DNA of 64,000 nucleotides from Trichopria drosophilae (taxonomy: Eukaryota; Arthropoda; Insecta; Hymenoptera; Diapriidae), in NCBI GenBank assembly GCA_030407085.1, contig JAQOWT010000028.1, forward strand, positions 1 to 64,000. Direction: 5' to 3'. The number at the start of each line of letters is the position of its first letter. Position 1 is the stretch's first letter. This document shows positions 48,601-63,900 of this stretch, piece after piece. Below the pieces are notes generated by a model that worked only from the letters and a program-made list of their open reading frames with translations, was not told where the DNA came from and did not search any database. A program made the position numbers and the translations under genes.

Positions 48601-51600
48601 TAATTTAATCCTGTGAATATCTGTAAGGGTTTTATTCAACATCAGCCATTGTTTATTTAAAAATGTTATAAACAATACCAGCAGCCAGATGCTAAAATGG
48701 ACACGCATGGTCGTAGAGCTTCGGAAAAAATTGCTTTGAGTAGCTAATTTAATCCTATAAACACCTGTAAGGGTTTTAGTCAACATCAGCCATTGTTTAT
48801 TTAAAAATGTTATAAACAATACCAGCAGCCAGATGCTAGAATGGACACGCATGGTTGTAGACCTTCGGAAAAAATTGTTTTGTGTAGATAATTTCATACT
48901 ACAAACACCTGTAAGGGTTTTAGTCAACATCAGCCATAGATTATTTAAAAATGTTATAAACAATACCAGCAGCCAGATGCTAAAATGGACACGCATGGTC
49001 GTAGAGCTTCGGAAAAAATTGCTTCGAGTAGCTAATTTAATCCTGTGAATATCTGTAAGGGTTTTATTCAACATCAGCCATTGTTTATTTAAAAATGTTA
49101 TAAACAATACCAGCAGCCAGATGCTAAAATGGACACGCAAGGTCCTAGAGCTTCGGAAAAAATTCCTTTCAGTAGCTAATTTAATCCTATAAACACCTGT
49201 AAGGGTTTTAGTCAACATCAGCCATTGTTTATTTAAAAATGTTATAAACAATACCAGCAGCCAGATGCTAGAATGGACACGCATGGTCGTAGAGCTTCGG
49301 AAAAAATTGCTTTCAGTAGATAATTTAATCCTGTGAATATCTGTAAGGGTTTTATTCAACATCAGCCATTGTTTATTTAAAAATGTTATAAACAATACCA
49401 GCAGCCAGATGCTAAAATGGACACGCATGGTCGTAGAGCTTCGGAAAAAATTCCTTTGAGTAGCTAATTTAATCCTATAAACACCTGTAAGGGTTTTAGT
49501 CAACATCAGCCATTGTTTATTTAAAAATGTTATAAACAATACCAGCAGCCAGATGCTAAAATGGACACGCATGGTCGTAGAGCTTCGGAAAAAATAGCTT
49601 TGTGTAGCTAATTTAATCCTATAAACACCTGTAAGGGTTTTAGTCAACATCAGCCATTGTTTATTTAAAAATGTTATAAACAATACCAGCAGCCAGATGC
49701 TAAAATGGACACGCATGGTCGTAGAGCTTCGGAAAAAATTGCTTTCAGTAGCTAATTTAATCCTGTGAATATCTGTAAGGGTTTTATTCAACATCAGCCA
49801 TTGTTTATTTAAAAATGTTATAAACAATACCAGCAGCCAGATGCTAAAATGGACACGCAAGGTCCTAGAGCTTCGGAAAAAATTCCTTTCAGTAGCTAAT
49901 TTAATCCTATAAACACCTGTAAGGGTTTTAGTCAACATCAGCCATTGTTTATTTAAAAATGTTATAAACAATACCAGCAGCCAGATGCTAGAATGGACAC
50001 GCATGGTTGTAGACCTTCGGAAAAAATTGTTTTGTGTAGCTAATTTAATCCTGTGAATATCTGTAAGGGTTTTATTCAACATCAGCCATTGTTTATTTAA
50101 AAATGTTATAAACTATACCAGCAGCCAGATGCTAAAATGACACGCAAGGTCCTAGAGCTTCGGAAAAAATTCCTTTGAGTAGCTAATTTAATCCTATAAA
50201 CACCTGTAAGGGTTTTAGTCAACATCAGCCATTGTTTATTTAAAAATGTTATAAACAATACCAGCAGCCAGATGCTAGAATGGACACGCATGGTTGTAGA
50301 CCTTCGGAAAAAATTGTTTTGTGTAGATAATTTCATACTACAAACACCTGTAAGGGTTTTAGTCAACATCAGCCATAGATTATTTAAAAATGTTATAAAC
50401 AATACCAGCAGCCAGATGCTAGAATGGACACGCATGGTCGTAGAGCTTCGGAAAGAATTGCTTTCAGTAGCTAATTTAATCCTGTGAATATCTGCAATGG
50501 TTTTATTCAACATCAGCCATTGTTTATTTAAAAATGTTATAAACAATACCAGCAGCCAGATGCTAAAATGGACACGCAAGGTCCTAGAGCTTCGGAAAAA
50601 ATTCCTTTGAGTAGCTAATTTAATCCTATAAACACCTGTAAGGGTTTTAGTCAACATCAGCCATTGTTTATTTAAAAATGTTATAAACAATGCCAGCAGC
50701 CAGATGCTAGAATGGACACGCATGGTCGTAGAGCTTCGGAAAAAATTGCTTTCAGTAGCTAATTTATTCCTGTGAATATCTCTAAGGGTTTTATTCAACA
50801 TCAGCCATTCTTTATTTAAAAATGTTATAAACAATACCAGCAGCCAGATGCTAAAATGGACACGCATGGTCGTAGAGCTTCGGAAAAAATTCCTTTGAGT
50901 AGCTAATTTAATCCTATAAACACCTGTATGCGTTTTAGTCAACATCAGCCATTGTTTATTTAAAAATGTTATAAACAATACCAGCAGCCAGATGCTAGAA
51001 TGGACACGCATGGTTGTAGACCTTCGGAAAAAATTGTTTTATGTAGCGAATTTAATCCTACAAACACCTGTAAGGGTTTCAGTCAACATCAGCCATTGAT
51101 TATTTAAAAATGTTATAAACAATACCAGCAGCCAGATGCTAAAATGGACATGCATGGTCGTAGAGCTTCGGAAAAAATAGCTTTGTGTAGCTAATTTAAT
51201 CCTATAAACACCTGTAAGGGTTTTAGTCAACATCAGCCATTGTTTATTTAAAAATGTTATAAACAATACCAGCAGCCAGATGCTAGAATGGACACGCATG
51301 GTTGTAGACCTTCGGAAAAAATTGTTTTGTGTAGATAATTTCATACTACAAACACCTGTAAGGGTTTTAGTCAACATCAGCCATAGATTATTTAAAAATG
51401 TTATAAACAATACCAGCAGCCAGATGCTAAAATGGACACGCATGGTCGTAGAGCTTCGGAAAAAATTGCTTCGAGTAGCTAATTTAATCCTGTGAATATC
51501 TGTAAGGGTTTTATTCAACATCAGCCATTGTTTATTTAAAAATGTTATAAACAATACCAGCAGCCAGATGCTAAAATGGACACGCAAGGTCCTAGAGCTT

Positions 51601-54600
51601 CGGAAAAAATTCCTTTCAGTAGCTAATTTAATCCTATAAACACCTGTAAGGGTTTTAGTCAACATCAGCCATTGTTTATTTAAAAATGTTATAAACAATA
51701 CCAGCAGCCAGATGCTAGAATGGACACGCATGGTCGTAGAGCTTCGGAAAAAATTGCTTTCAGTAGATAATTTAATCCTGTGAATATCTGTAAGGGTTTT
51801 ATTCAACATCAGCCATTGTTTATTTAAAAATGTTATAAACAATACCAGCAGCCAGATGCTAAAATGGACACGCATGGTCGTAGAGCTTCGGAAAAAATTG
51901 CTTTGTGTAGCTAATTTAATCCTATAAACACCTGTAAGGGTTTTAGTCAACATCAGCCATTGTTTATTTAAAAATGTTATAAACAATACCAGCAGCCAGA
52001 TGCTAGAATGGACACGCATGGTCGTAGAGCTTCGGAAAAAATTGCTTTCAGTAGATAATTTAATCCTGTGAATATCTGTAAGGGTTTTATTCAACATCAG
52101 CCATTGTTTATTTAAAAATGTTATAAACAATACCAGCAGCCAGATGCTAAAATGGACACGCAAGGTCCTAGAGCTTCGGAAAAAATTCCTTTGAGTAGCT
52201 AATTTAATCCTATAAACACCTGTAAGGGTTTTAGTCAACATCAGCCATTGTTTATTTAAAAATGTTATAAACAATACCAGCAGCCAGATGCTAGAATGGA
52301 CACGCATGGTCGTAGAGCTTCGGAAAAAATTGCTTTCAGTAGCTAATTTATTCCTGTGAATATCTCTAAGGGTTTTATTCAACATCAGCCATTCTTTATT
52401 TAAAAATGTTATAAACAATACCAGCAGCCAGATGCTAAAATGGACACGCATGGTCGTAGAGCTTCGGAAAAAATTCCTTTGAGTAGCTAATTTAATCCTA
52501 TAAACACCTGTAAGGGTTTTAGTCAACATCAGCCATTGTTTATTTAAAAATGTTATAAACAATACCAGCAGCCAGATGCTAGAATGGACACGCATGGTTG
52601 TAGACCTTCGGAAAAAATTGTTTTATGTAGCGAATTTAATCCTACAAACACCTGTAAGGGTTTCAGTCAACATCAGCCATTGATTATTTAAAAATGTTAT
52701 AAACAATACCAGCAGCCAGATGCTAAAATGGACACGCATGGTCGTAGAGCTTCGGAAAAAATTGCTTTGTGTAGCTAATTTAATCCTATAAACACCTGTA
52801 AGGGTTTTAGTCAACATCAGCCATTGTTTATTTAAAAATGTTATAAACAATACCAGCAGCCAGATGCTAGAATGGACACGCATGGTTGTAGACCTTCGGA
52901 AAAAATTGTTTTGTGTAGCTAATTTCATCCTACAAACACCTGTAAGGGTTTTAGTCAACATCAGCCATAGATTATTTAAAAATGTTATAAACAATACCAG
53001 CAGCCAGATGCTAAAATGGACACGCATGGTCGTAGAGCTTCGGAAAAAATTGCTTCGAGTAGCTAATTTAATCCTGTGAATATCTGTAAGGGTTTTATTC
53101 AACATCAGCCATTGTTTATTTAAAAATGTTATAAACAATACCAGCAGCCAGATGCTAAAATGGACACGCAAGGTCCTAGAGCTTCGGAAAAAATTCCTTT
53201 CAGTAGCTAATTTAATCCTATAAACACCTGTAAGGGTTTTAGTCAACATCAGCCATTGTTTATTTAAAAATGTTATAAACAATACCAGCAGCCAGATGCT
53301 AGAATGGACACGCATGGTCGTAGAGCTTCGGAAAAAATTGCTTTCAGTAGCTAATTTAATCCTGTGAATATCTGTAAGGGTTTTATTCAACATCAGCCAT
53401 TGTTTATTTAAAAATGTTATAAACAATACCAGCAGCCAGATGCTAAAATGGACACGCATGGTCGTAGAGCTTCGGAAAAAATAGCTTTGTGTAGCTAATT
53501 TAATCCTATAAACACCTGTAAGGGTTTTAGTCAACATCAGCCATTGTTTATTTAAAAATGTTATAAACAATACCAGCAGCCAGATGCTAAAATGGACACG
53601 CATGGTCGTAGAGCTTCGGAAAAAATAGCTTTGTGTAGCTAATTTAATCCTATAAACACCTGTAAGGGTTTTAGTCAACATCAGCCATTGTTTATTTAAA
53701 AATGTTATAAACAATACCAGCAGCCAGATGCTAGAATGGACACGCATGGTCGTAGAGCTTCGGAAAAAATTGCTTTCAGTAGCTAATTTAATCCTGTGAA
53801 TATCTGTAAGGGTTTTATTCAACATCAGCCATTGTTTATTTAAAAATGTTATAAACAATACCAGCAGCCAGATGCTAAAATGGACACGCATGGTCGTAGA
53901 GCTTCGGAAAAAATTGTTTTGTGTAGCTAATTTAATCCTACAAACACCTGTAAGGGTTTTAGTCAACATCAGCCATAGATTATTTAAAAATGTTATAAAC
54001 AATACCAGCAGCCAGATGCTAAAATGGACACGCATGGTCGTAGAGCTTCGGAAAAAATTGCTTTGTGTAGCTAATTTAATCCTATAAACACCTGTAAGGG
54101 TTTTAGTCAACATCAGCCATTGTTTATTTAAAAATGTTATAAACAATACCAGCAGCCAGATGCTAGAATGGACACGCATGGTTGTAGACCTTCGGAAAAA
54201 ATTGTTTTGTGTAGATAATTTCATACTACAAACACCTGTAAGGGTTTTAGTCAACATCAGCCATAGATTATTTAAAAATGTTATAAACAATACCAGCAGC
54301 CAGATGCTAAAATGGACACGCATGGTCGTAGAGCTTCGGAAAAAATTGCTTTGAGTAGCTAATTTAATCCTGTGAATATCTGTAAGGGTTTTATTCAACA
54401 TCAGCCATTGTTTATTTAAAAATGTTATAAACAATACCAGCAGCCAGATGCTAAAATGGACACGCAAGGTCCTAGAGCTTCGGAAAAAATTCCTTTCAGT
54501 AGCTAATTTAATCCTATAAACACCTGTAAGGGTTTTAGTCAACATCAGCCATTGTTTATTTAAAAATGTTATAAACAATACCAGCAGCCAGATGCTAGAA

Positions 54601-54880
54601 TGGACACGCATGGTCGTAGAGCTTCGGAAAAAATTGCTTTCAGTAGATAATTTAATCCTGTGAATATCTGTAAGGGTTTTATTCAACATCAGCCATTGTT
54701 TATTTAAAAATGTTATAAACAATACCAGCAGCCAGATGCTAAAATGGACACGCATGGTCGTAGAGCTTCGGAAAAAATAGCTTTGTGTAGCTAATTTAAT
54801 CCTATAAACACCTGTAAGGGTTTTAGTCAACATCAGCCATTGTTTATTTAAAAATGTTATAAACAATACCAGCAGCCAGA

Positions 54881-54936
54881 TGGTAGAATAGACACGTATG
54901 GTTGTAGTCCTTCGGCAAAAATCTTTTGATCTAGCT
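54881..54936. repeat. Highly divergent satellite half-monomer
   Basis: Within an otherwise regular array, this segment differs from the consensus at about ten positions, including tggtagaataga, cacgtatgg, tagtccttcggc and atcttttgatcta. The flanking halves are ordinary. It may be an older monomer that escaped homogenisation, or a patch converted from a distant variant array. Confidence 0.7.
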
Positions 54937-57900
54937 AATTTAATCCTGTGAATATCTGTAAGGGTTTTATTCAACATCAGCCATTCTTTATTTAAAAATG
55001 TTATAAACAATACCAGCAGCCAGATGCTAAAATGGACACGCATGGTCGTAGAGCTTCGGAAAAAATTCCTTTGAGTAGCTAATTTAATCCTATAAACACC
55101 TGTAAGGGTTTTAGTCAACATCAGCCATTGTTTATTTAAAAATGTTATAAACAATACCAGCAGCCAGATGCTAGAATGGACACGCATGGTTGTAGACCTT
55201 CGGAAAAAATTGTTTTGTGTAGATAATTTCATACTACAAACACCTGTAAGGGTTTTAGTCAACATCAGCCATAGATTATTTAAAAATGTTATAAACAATA
55301 CCAGCAGCCAGATGCTAGAATGGACACGCATGGTCGTAGAGCTTCGGAAAGAATTGCTTTCAGTAGCTAATTTAATCCTGTGAATATCTGCAATGGTTTT
55401 ATTCAACATCAGCCATTGTTTATTTAAAAATGTTATAAACAATACCAGCAGCCAGATGCTAAAATGGACACACATGGTCGTAGAGCTTCGGAAAAAATAG
55501 CTTTGTGTAGCTAATTTAATCCTATAAACACCTGTAAGGGTTTTAGTCAACATCAGCCATTGTTTATTTAAAAATGTTATAAACAATACCAGCAGCCAGA
55601 TGCTAGAATGGACACGCATGGTTGTAGACCTTCGGAAAAAATTGTTTTGTGTAGCTAATTTCATCCTACAAACACCTGTAAGGGTTTTAGTCAACATCAG
55701 CCATAGATTATTTAAAAATGTTATAAACAATACCAGCAGCCAGATGCAAAAATGGACACGCATGGTTGTAGAGCTTCGGAAAAAATTGCTTCGAGTAGCT
55801 AATTTAATCCTGTGAATATCTGTAAGGGTTTTATTCAACATCAGCCATTGTTTATTTAAAAATGTTATAAACAATACCAGCAGCCAGATGCTAAAATGGA
55901 CACGCAAGGTCCTAGAGCTTCGGAAAAAATTCCTTTGAGTAGCTAATTTAATCCTATAAACACCTGTAAGGGTTTTAGTCAACATCAGCCATTGTTTATT
56001 TAAAAATGTTATAAACAATACCAGCAGCCAGATGCTAGAATGGACACGCATGGTCGTAGAGCTTCGGAAAAAATTGCTTTCAGTAGCTAATTTATTCCTG
56101 TGAATATCTCTAAGGGTTTTATTCAACATCAGCCATTCTTTATTTAAAAATGTTATAAACAATACCAGCAGCCAGATGCTAAAATGGACACGCATGGTCG
56201 TAGAGCTTCGGAAAAAATTGCTTCGAGTAGCTAATTTAATCCTGTGAATATCTGTAAGCGTTTTAGTCAACATCAGCCATTGTTTATTTAAAAATGTTAT
56301 AAACAATACCAGCAGCCAGATGCTAGAATGGACACGCATGGTTGTAGACCTTCGGAAAAAATTGTATTATGTAGCGAATTTAATCCTACAAACACCTGTA
56401 AGGGTTTCAGTCAACATCAGCCATTGATTATTTAAAAATGTTATAAACAATACCAGCAGCCAGATGCTAAAATGGACACGCATGGTCGTAGAGCTTCGGA
56501 AAAAATAGCTTTGTGTAGCTAATTTAATCCTATAAACACCTGTAAGGGTTTTAGTCAACATCAGCCATTGTTTATTTAAAAATGTTATAAACAATACCAG
56601 CAGCCAGATGCTAGAATGGACACGCATGGTTGTAGACCTTCGGAAAAAATTGTTTTGTGTAGATAATTTCATACTACAAACACCTGTAAGGGTTTTAGTC
56701 AACATCAGCCATAGATTATTTAAAAATGTTATAAACAATACCAGCAGCCAGATGCTAAAATGGACACGCATGGTCGTAGAGCTTCGGAAAAAATTGCTTC
56801 GAGTAGCTAATTTAATCCTGTGAATATCTGTAAGGGTTTTATTCAACATCAGCCATTGTTTATTTAAAAATGTTATAAACAATACCAGCAGCCAGATGCT
56901 AAAATGGACACGCAAGGTCCTAGAGCTTCGGAAAAAATTCCTTTCAGTAGCTAATTTAATCCTATAAACACCTGTAAGGGTTTTAGTCAACATCAGCCAT
57001 TGTTTATTTAAAAATGTTATAAACAATACCAGCAGCCAGATGCTAGAATGGACACGCATGGTCGTAGAGCTTCGGAAAAAATTGCTTTCAGTAGATAATT
57101 TAATCCTGTGAATATCTGTAAGGGTTTTATTCAACATCAGCCATTGTTTATTTAAAAATGTTATAAACAATACCAGCAGCCAGATGCTAAAATGGACACG
57201 CATGGTCGTAGAGCTTCGGAAAAAATAGCTTTGTGTAGCTAATTTAATCCTATAAACACCTGTAAGGGTTTTAGTCAACATCAGCCATTGTTTATTTAAA
57301 AATGTTATAAACAATACCAGCAGCCAGATGCTAGAATGGACACGCATGGTTGTAGACCTTCGGAAAAAATTGTTTTGTGTAGCTAATTTAATCCTGTGAA
57401 CATCTGTAAGGGTTTTATTCAACATCAGCCATTGTTTATTTAAAAATGTTATAAACAATACCAGCAGCCAGATGCTAAAATGGACACGCATGGTCGTAGA
57501 GCTTCGGAAAAAATTGCTTTCAGTAGCTAATTTAATCCTGTGAATATCTGTAAGGGTTTTATTCAACATCAGCCATTGTTTATTTAAAAATGTTATAAAC
57601 AATACCAGCAGCCAGATGCTAAAATGGACACGCAAGGTCCTAGAGCTTCGGAAAAAATTCCTTTGAGTAGCTAATTTAATCCTATAAACACCTGTAAGGG
57701 TTTTAGTCAACATCAGCCATTGTTTATTTAAAAATGTTATAAACAATACCAGCAGCCAGATGCTAGAATGGACACGCATGGTCGTAGAGCTTCGGAAAAA
57801 ATTGCTTTCAGTAGCTAATTTAATCCTGTGAATATCTGTAAGGGTTTTATTCAACATCAGCCATTGTTTATTTAAAAATGTTATAAACAATACCAGCAGC

Positions 57901-60900
57901 CAGATGCTAAAATGGACACGCATGGTCGTAGAGCTTCGGAAAAAATTGCTTTGAGTAGCTAATTTAATCCTATAAACACCTGTAAGGGTTTTAGTCAACA
58001 TCAGCCATTGTTTATTTAAAAATGTTATAAACAATACCAGCAGCCAGATGCTAGAATGGACACGCATGGTCGTAGAGCTTCGGAAAAAATTGCTTTCAGT
58101 AGCTAATTTAATCCTGTGAATATCTGTAAGGGTTTTATTCAACATCAGCCATTGTTTATTTAAAAATGTTATAAACAATACCAGCAGCCAGATGCTAAAA
58201 TGGACACGCATGGTCGTAGAGCTTCGGAAAAAATAGCTTTGAGTAGCTAATTTAATCCTATAAACACCTGTAAGGGTTTTAGTCAACATCAGCCATTGTT
58301 TATTTAAAAATGTTATAAACAATACCAGCAGCCAGATGCTAGAATGGACACGCATGGTTGTAGACCTTCGGAAAAAATTGTTTTGTGTAGATAATTTCAT
58401 ACTACAAACACCTGTAAGGGTTTTAGTCAACATCAGCCATAGATTATTTAAAAATGTTATAAACAATACCAGCAGCCAGATGCTAGAATGGACACGCATG
58501 GTCGTAGAGCTTCGGAAAAAATTGCTTCGAGTAGCTAATTTAATCCTGTGAATATCTGTAAGGGTTTTATTCAACATCAGCCATTGTTTATTTAAAAATG
58601 TTATAAACAATACCAGCAGCCAGATGCTAAAATGGACACGCAAGGTCCTAGAGCTTCGGAAAAAATTCCTTTGAGTAGCTAATTTAATCCTATAAACACC
58701 TGTAAGGGTTTTAGTCAACATCAGCCATTGTTTATTTAAAAATGTTATAAACAATACCAGCAGCCAGATGCTAGAATGGACACGCATGGTCGTAGAGCTT
58801 CGGAAAAAATTGCTTTCAGTAGCTAATTTAATCCTGTGAATATCTCTAAGGGTTTTATTCAACATCAGCCATTCTGTATTTAAAAATGTTATAAACAATA
58901 CCAGCAGCCAGATGCTAAAATGGACACGCATGGTCGTAGAGCTTCGGAAAAAATAGCTTTGTGTAGCTAATTTAATCCTATAAACACCTGTAAGGGTTTT
59001 AGTCAACATCAGCCATTGTTTATTTAAAAATGTTATAAACAATACCAGCAGCCAGATGCTAGAATGGACACGCATGGTTGTAGACCTTCGGAAAAAATTG
59101 TTTTGTGTAGATAATTTCATACTACAAACACCTGTAAGGGTTTTAGTCAACATCAGCCATTGATTATTTAAAAATGTTATAAACAATACCAGCAGCCAGA
59201 TGCTAAAATGGACACGCATGGTCGTAGAGCTTCGGAAAAAATAGCTTTGTGTAGCTAATTTAATCCTATAAACACCTGTAAGGGTTTTAGTCAACATCAG
59301 CCATTGTTTATTTAAAAATGTTATAAACAATACCAGCAGCCAGATGCTAGAATGGACACGCATGGTTGTAGACCTTCGGAAAAAATTGTTTTGTGTAGAT
59401 AATTTCATACTACAAACACCTGTAAGGGTTTTAGTCAACATCAGCCATAGATTATTTAAAAATGTTATAAACAATACCAGCAGCCAGATGCTAAAATGGA
59501 CACGCATGGTCGTAGAGCTTCGGAAAAAATTGCTTCGAGTAGCTAATTTAATCCTGTGAATATCTGTAAGGGTTTTATTCAACATCAGCCATTGTTTATT
59601 TAAAAATGTTATAAACAATACCAGCAGCCAGATGCTAAAATGGACACGCAAGGTCCTAGAGCTTCGGAAAAAATTCCTTTCAGTAGCTAATTTAATCCTA
59701 TAAACACCTGTAAGGGTTTTAGTCAACATCAGCCATTGTTTATTTAAAAATGTTATAAACAATACCAGCAGCCAGATGCTAGAATGGACACGCATGGTCG
59801 TAGAGCTTCGGAAAAAATTGCTTTCAGTAGATAATTTAATCCTGTGAATATCTGTAAGGGTTTTATTCAACATCAGCCATTGTTTATTTAAAAATGTTAT
59901 AAACAATACCAGCAGCCAGATGCTAAAATGGACACGCATGGTCGTAGAGCTTCGGAAAAAATAGCTTTGTGTAGCTAATTTAATCCTATAAACACCTGTA
60001 AGGGTTTTAGTCAACATCAGCCATTGTTTATTTAAAAATGTTATAAACAATACCAGCAGCCAGATGCTAAAATGGACACGCATGGTCGTAGAGCTTCGGA
60101 AAAAATTGCTTTGTGTAGCTAATTTAATCCTATAAACACCTGTAAGGGTTTTAGTCAACATCAGCCATTGTTTATTTAAAAATGTTATAAACAATACCAG
60201 CAGCCAGATGCTAAAATGGACACGCATGGTCGTAGAGCTTCGGAAAAAATTGCTTTCAGTAGCTAATTTAATCCTGTGAATATCTGTAAGGGTTTTATTC
60301 AACATCAGCCATTGTTTATTTAAAAATGTTATAAACAATACCAGCAGCCAGATGCTAAAATGGACACGCAAGGTCCTAGAGCTTCGGAAAAAATTCCTTT
60401 GAGTAGCTAATTTAATCCTATAAACACCTGTAAGGGTTTTAGTCAACATCAGCCATTGTTTATTTAAAAATGTTATAAACAATACCAGCAGCCAGATGCT
60501 AGAATGGACACGCATGGTCGTAGAGCTTCGGAAAAAATTGCTTTCAGTAGCTAATTTAATCCTGTGAATATCTGTAAGGGTTTTATTCAACATCAGCCAT
60601 TGTTTATTTAAAAATGTTATAAACAATACCAGCAGCCAGATGCTAAAATGGACACGCATGGTCGTAGAGCTTCGGAAAAAATAGCTTTGTGTAGCTAATT
60701 TAATCCTATAAACACCTGTAAGGGTTTTAGTCAACATCAGCCATTGTTTATTTAAAAATGTTATAAACAATACCAGCAGCCAGATGCTAGAATGGACACG
60801 CATGGTTGTAGACCTTCGGAAAAAATTGTTTTGTGTAGCTAATTTAATCCTGTGAATATCTGTAAGGGTTTTATTCAACATCAGCCATTGTTTATTTAAA

Positions 60901-63900
60901 AATGTTATAAACAATACCAGCAGCCAGATGCTAAAATGGACACGCAAGGTCCTAGAGCTTCGGAAAAAATTCCTTTGAGTAGCTAATTTAATCCTATAAA
61001 CACCTGTAAGGGTTTTAGTCAACATCAGCCATAGATTATTTAAAAATGTTATAAACAATACCAGCAGCCAGATGCTAGAATGGACACGCATGGTTGTAGA
61101 CCTTCGGAAAAAATTGTTTTATGTAGCGAATTTAATCCTACAAACACCTGTAAGGGTTTCAGTCAACATCAGCCATTGTTTATTTAAAAATGTTATAAAC
61201 AATACCAGCAGCCAGATGCTAGAATGGACACGCATGGTCGTAGAGCTTCGGAAAAAATTGCTTTCAGTAGATAATTTAATCCTGTGAATATCTGTAAGGG
61301 TTTTATTCAACATCAGCCATTGTTTATTTAAAAATGTTATAAACAATACCAGCAGCCAGATGCTAAAATGGACACGCATGGTCGTAGAGCTTCGGAAAAA
61401 ATAGCTTTGTGTAGCTAATTTAATCCTATAAACACCTGTAAGGGTTTTAGTCAACATCAGCCATTGTTTATTTAAAAATGTTATAAACAATACCAGCAGC
61501 CAGATGCTAGAATGGACACGCATGGTTGTAGACCTTCGGAAAAAATTGTTTTGTGTAGCTAATTTCATCCTACAAACACCTGTAAGGGTTTTAGTCAACA
61601 TCAGCCATAGATTATTTAAAAATGTTATAAACAATACCAGCAGCCAGATGCTAAAATGGACACGCATGGTCGTAGAGCTTCGGAAAAAATTGCTTCGAGT
61701 AGCTAATTTAATCCTGTGAATATCTGTAAGGGTTTTATTCAACATCAGCCATTGTTTATTTAAAAATGTTATAAACAATACCAGCAGCCAGATGCTAAAA
61801 TGGACACGCAAGGTCCTAGAGCTTCGGAAAAAATTCCTTTGAGTAGCTAATTTAATCCTATAAACACCTGTAAGGGTTTTAGTCAACATCAGCCATTGTT
61901 TATTTAAAAATGTTATAAACAATACCAGCAGCCAGATGCTAGAATGGACACGCATGGTCGTAGAGCTTCGGAAAAAATTGCTTTCAGTAGCTAATTTAAT
62001 CCTGTGAATATCTGTAAGGGTTTTATTCAACATCAGCCATTGTTTATTTAAAAATGTTATAAACAATACCAGCAGCCAGATGCTAAAATGGACACGCATG
62101 GTCGTAGAGCTTCGGAAAAAATTGCTTTGTGTAGCTAATTTAATCCTATAAACACCTGTAAGGGTTTTAGTCAACATCAGCCATTGTTTATTTAAAAATG
62201 TTATAAACAATACCAGCAGCCAGATGCTAGAATGGACACGCATGGTTGTAGACCTTCGGAAAAAATTGTTTTGTGTAGCTAATTTAATCCTACAAACACC
62301 TGTAAGGGTTTTAGTCAACATCAGCCATTGTTTATTTAAAAATGTTATAAACAATACCAGCAGCCAGATGCTAAAATGGACACGCATGGTCGTAGAGCTT
62401 CGGAAAAAATTGCTTTGTGTAGCTAATTTAATCCTGTGAATATCTGTAAGGGTTTTATTCAACATCAGCCATTGTTTATTTAAAAATGTTATAAACTATA
62501 CCAGCAGCCAGATGCTAAAATGGACACGCAAGGTCCTAGAGCTTCGGAAAAAATTCCTTTGAGTAGCTAATTTAATCCTATAAACACCTGTAAGGGTTTT
62601 AGTCAACATCAGCCATAGATTATTTAAAAATGTTATAAACAATACCAGCAGCCAGATGCTAAAATGGACACGCATGGTCGTAGAGCTTCGGAAAAAATAG
62701 CTCTGTGTAGCTAATTTAATCCTATAAACACCTGTAAGGGTTTTAGTCAACATCAGCCATAGATTATTTAAAAATGTTATAAACAATACCAGCAGCCAGA
62801 TGCTAGAATGGACACGCATGGTCGTAGAGCTTCGGAAAAAATTGCTTTGTGTAGCTAATTTAATCCTATAAACACCTGTAAGGGTTTTAGTCAACATCAG
62901 CCATAGATTATTTAAAAATGTTATAAACAATACCAGCAGCCAGATGCTAAAATGGACACGCATGGTCGTAGAGCTTCGGAAAAAATTGCTTTGTGTAGCT
63001 AATTTAATCCTATAAACACCTGTAAGGGTTTTAGTCAACATCAGCCATTGTTTATTTAAAAATGTTATAAACAATACCAGCAGCCAGATGCTAGAATGGA
63101 CACGCATGGTCGTAGAGCTTCGGAAAAAATTGTTTTGTGTAGCTAATTTAATCCTATAAACACCTGTAAGGGTTTTAGTCAACATCAGCCATAGATTATT
63201 TAAAAATGTTATAAACAATACCAGCAGCCAGATGCTAAAATGGACACGCATGGTCGTAGAGCTTCGGAAAAAATTGCTTTCAGTAGCTAATTTAATCCTG
63301 TGAATATCTGTAAGGGTTTTATTCAACATCAGCCATTGTTTATTTAAAAATGTTATAAACAATACCAGCAGCCAGATGCTAAAATGGACACGCAAGGTCC
63401 TAGAGCTTCGGAAAAAATTCCTTTGAGTAGCTAATTTAATCCTATAAACACCTGTAAGGGTTTTAGTCAACATCAGCCATTGTTTATTTAAAAATGTTAT
63501 AAACAATACCAGCAGCCAGATGCTAGAATGGACACGCATGGTCGTAGAGCTTCGGAAAAAATTGCTTTGAGTAGCTAATTTAATCCTGTGAATATCTGTA
63601 AGGGTTTTATTCAACATCAGCCATTGTTTATTTAAAAATGTTATAAACAATACCAGCAGCCAGATGCTAAAATGGACACGCATGGTCGTAGAGCTTCGGA
63701 AAAAATACCTTTGTGTAGCTAATTTAATCCTATAAACACCTGTAAGGGTTTTAGTCAACATCAGCCATAGATTATTTAAAAATGTTATAAACAATACCAG
63801 CAGCCAGATGCTAGAATGGACACGCATGGTTGTAGACCTTCGGAAAAAATTGTTTTGTGTAGATAATTTATTCCTGTAAACAGCTCTAAGGGTCTTAGTC

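Noticed and set aside
4899..61091. Very long minus-strand ORFs made of a 48-residue repeat
   Set aside because: They are a direct result of a 144-bp period (48 codons) with one stop-free frame. Many begin at TTG or mid-monomer and end at single-base variants. There is no promoter, unique segment or domain, so they are not called as genes.
99..62439. Recurrent plus-strand ORFs of 64-119 codons in the satellite
   Set aside because: They appear only where two neighbouring monomers happen to lack the usual plus-strand stops (cctgtga, tttgag). The same short frame recurs dozens of times with no independent signal.
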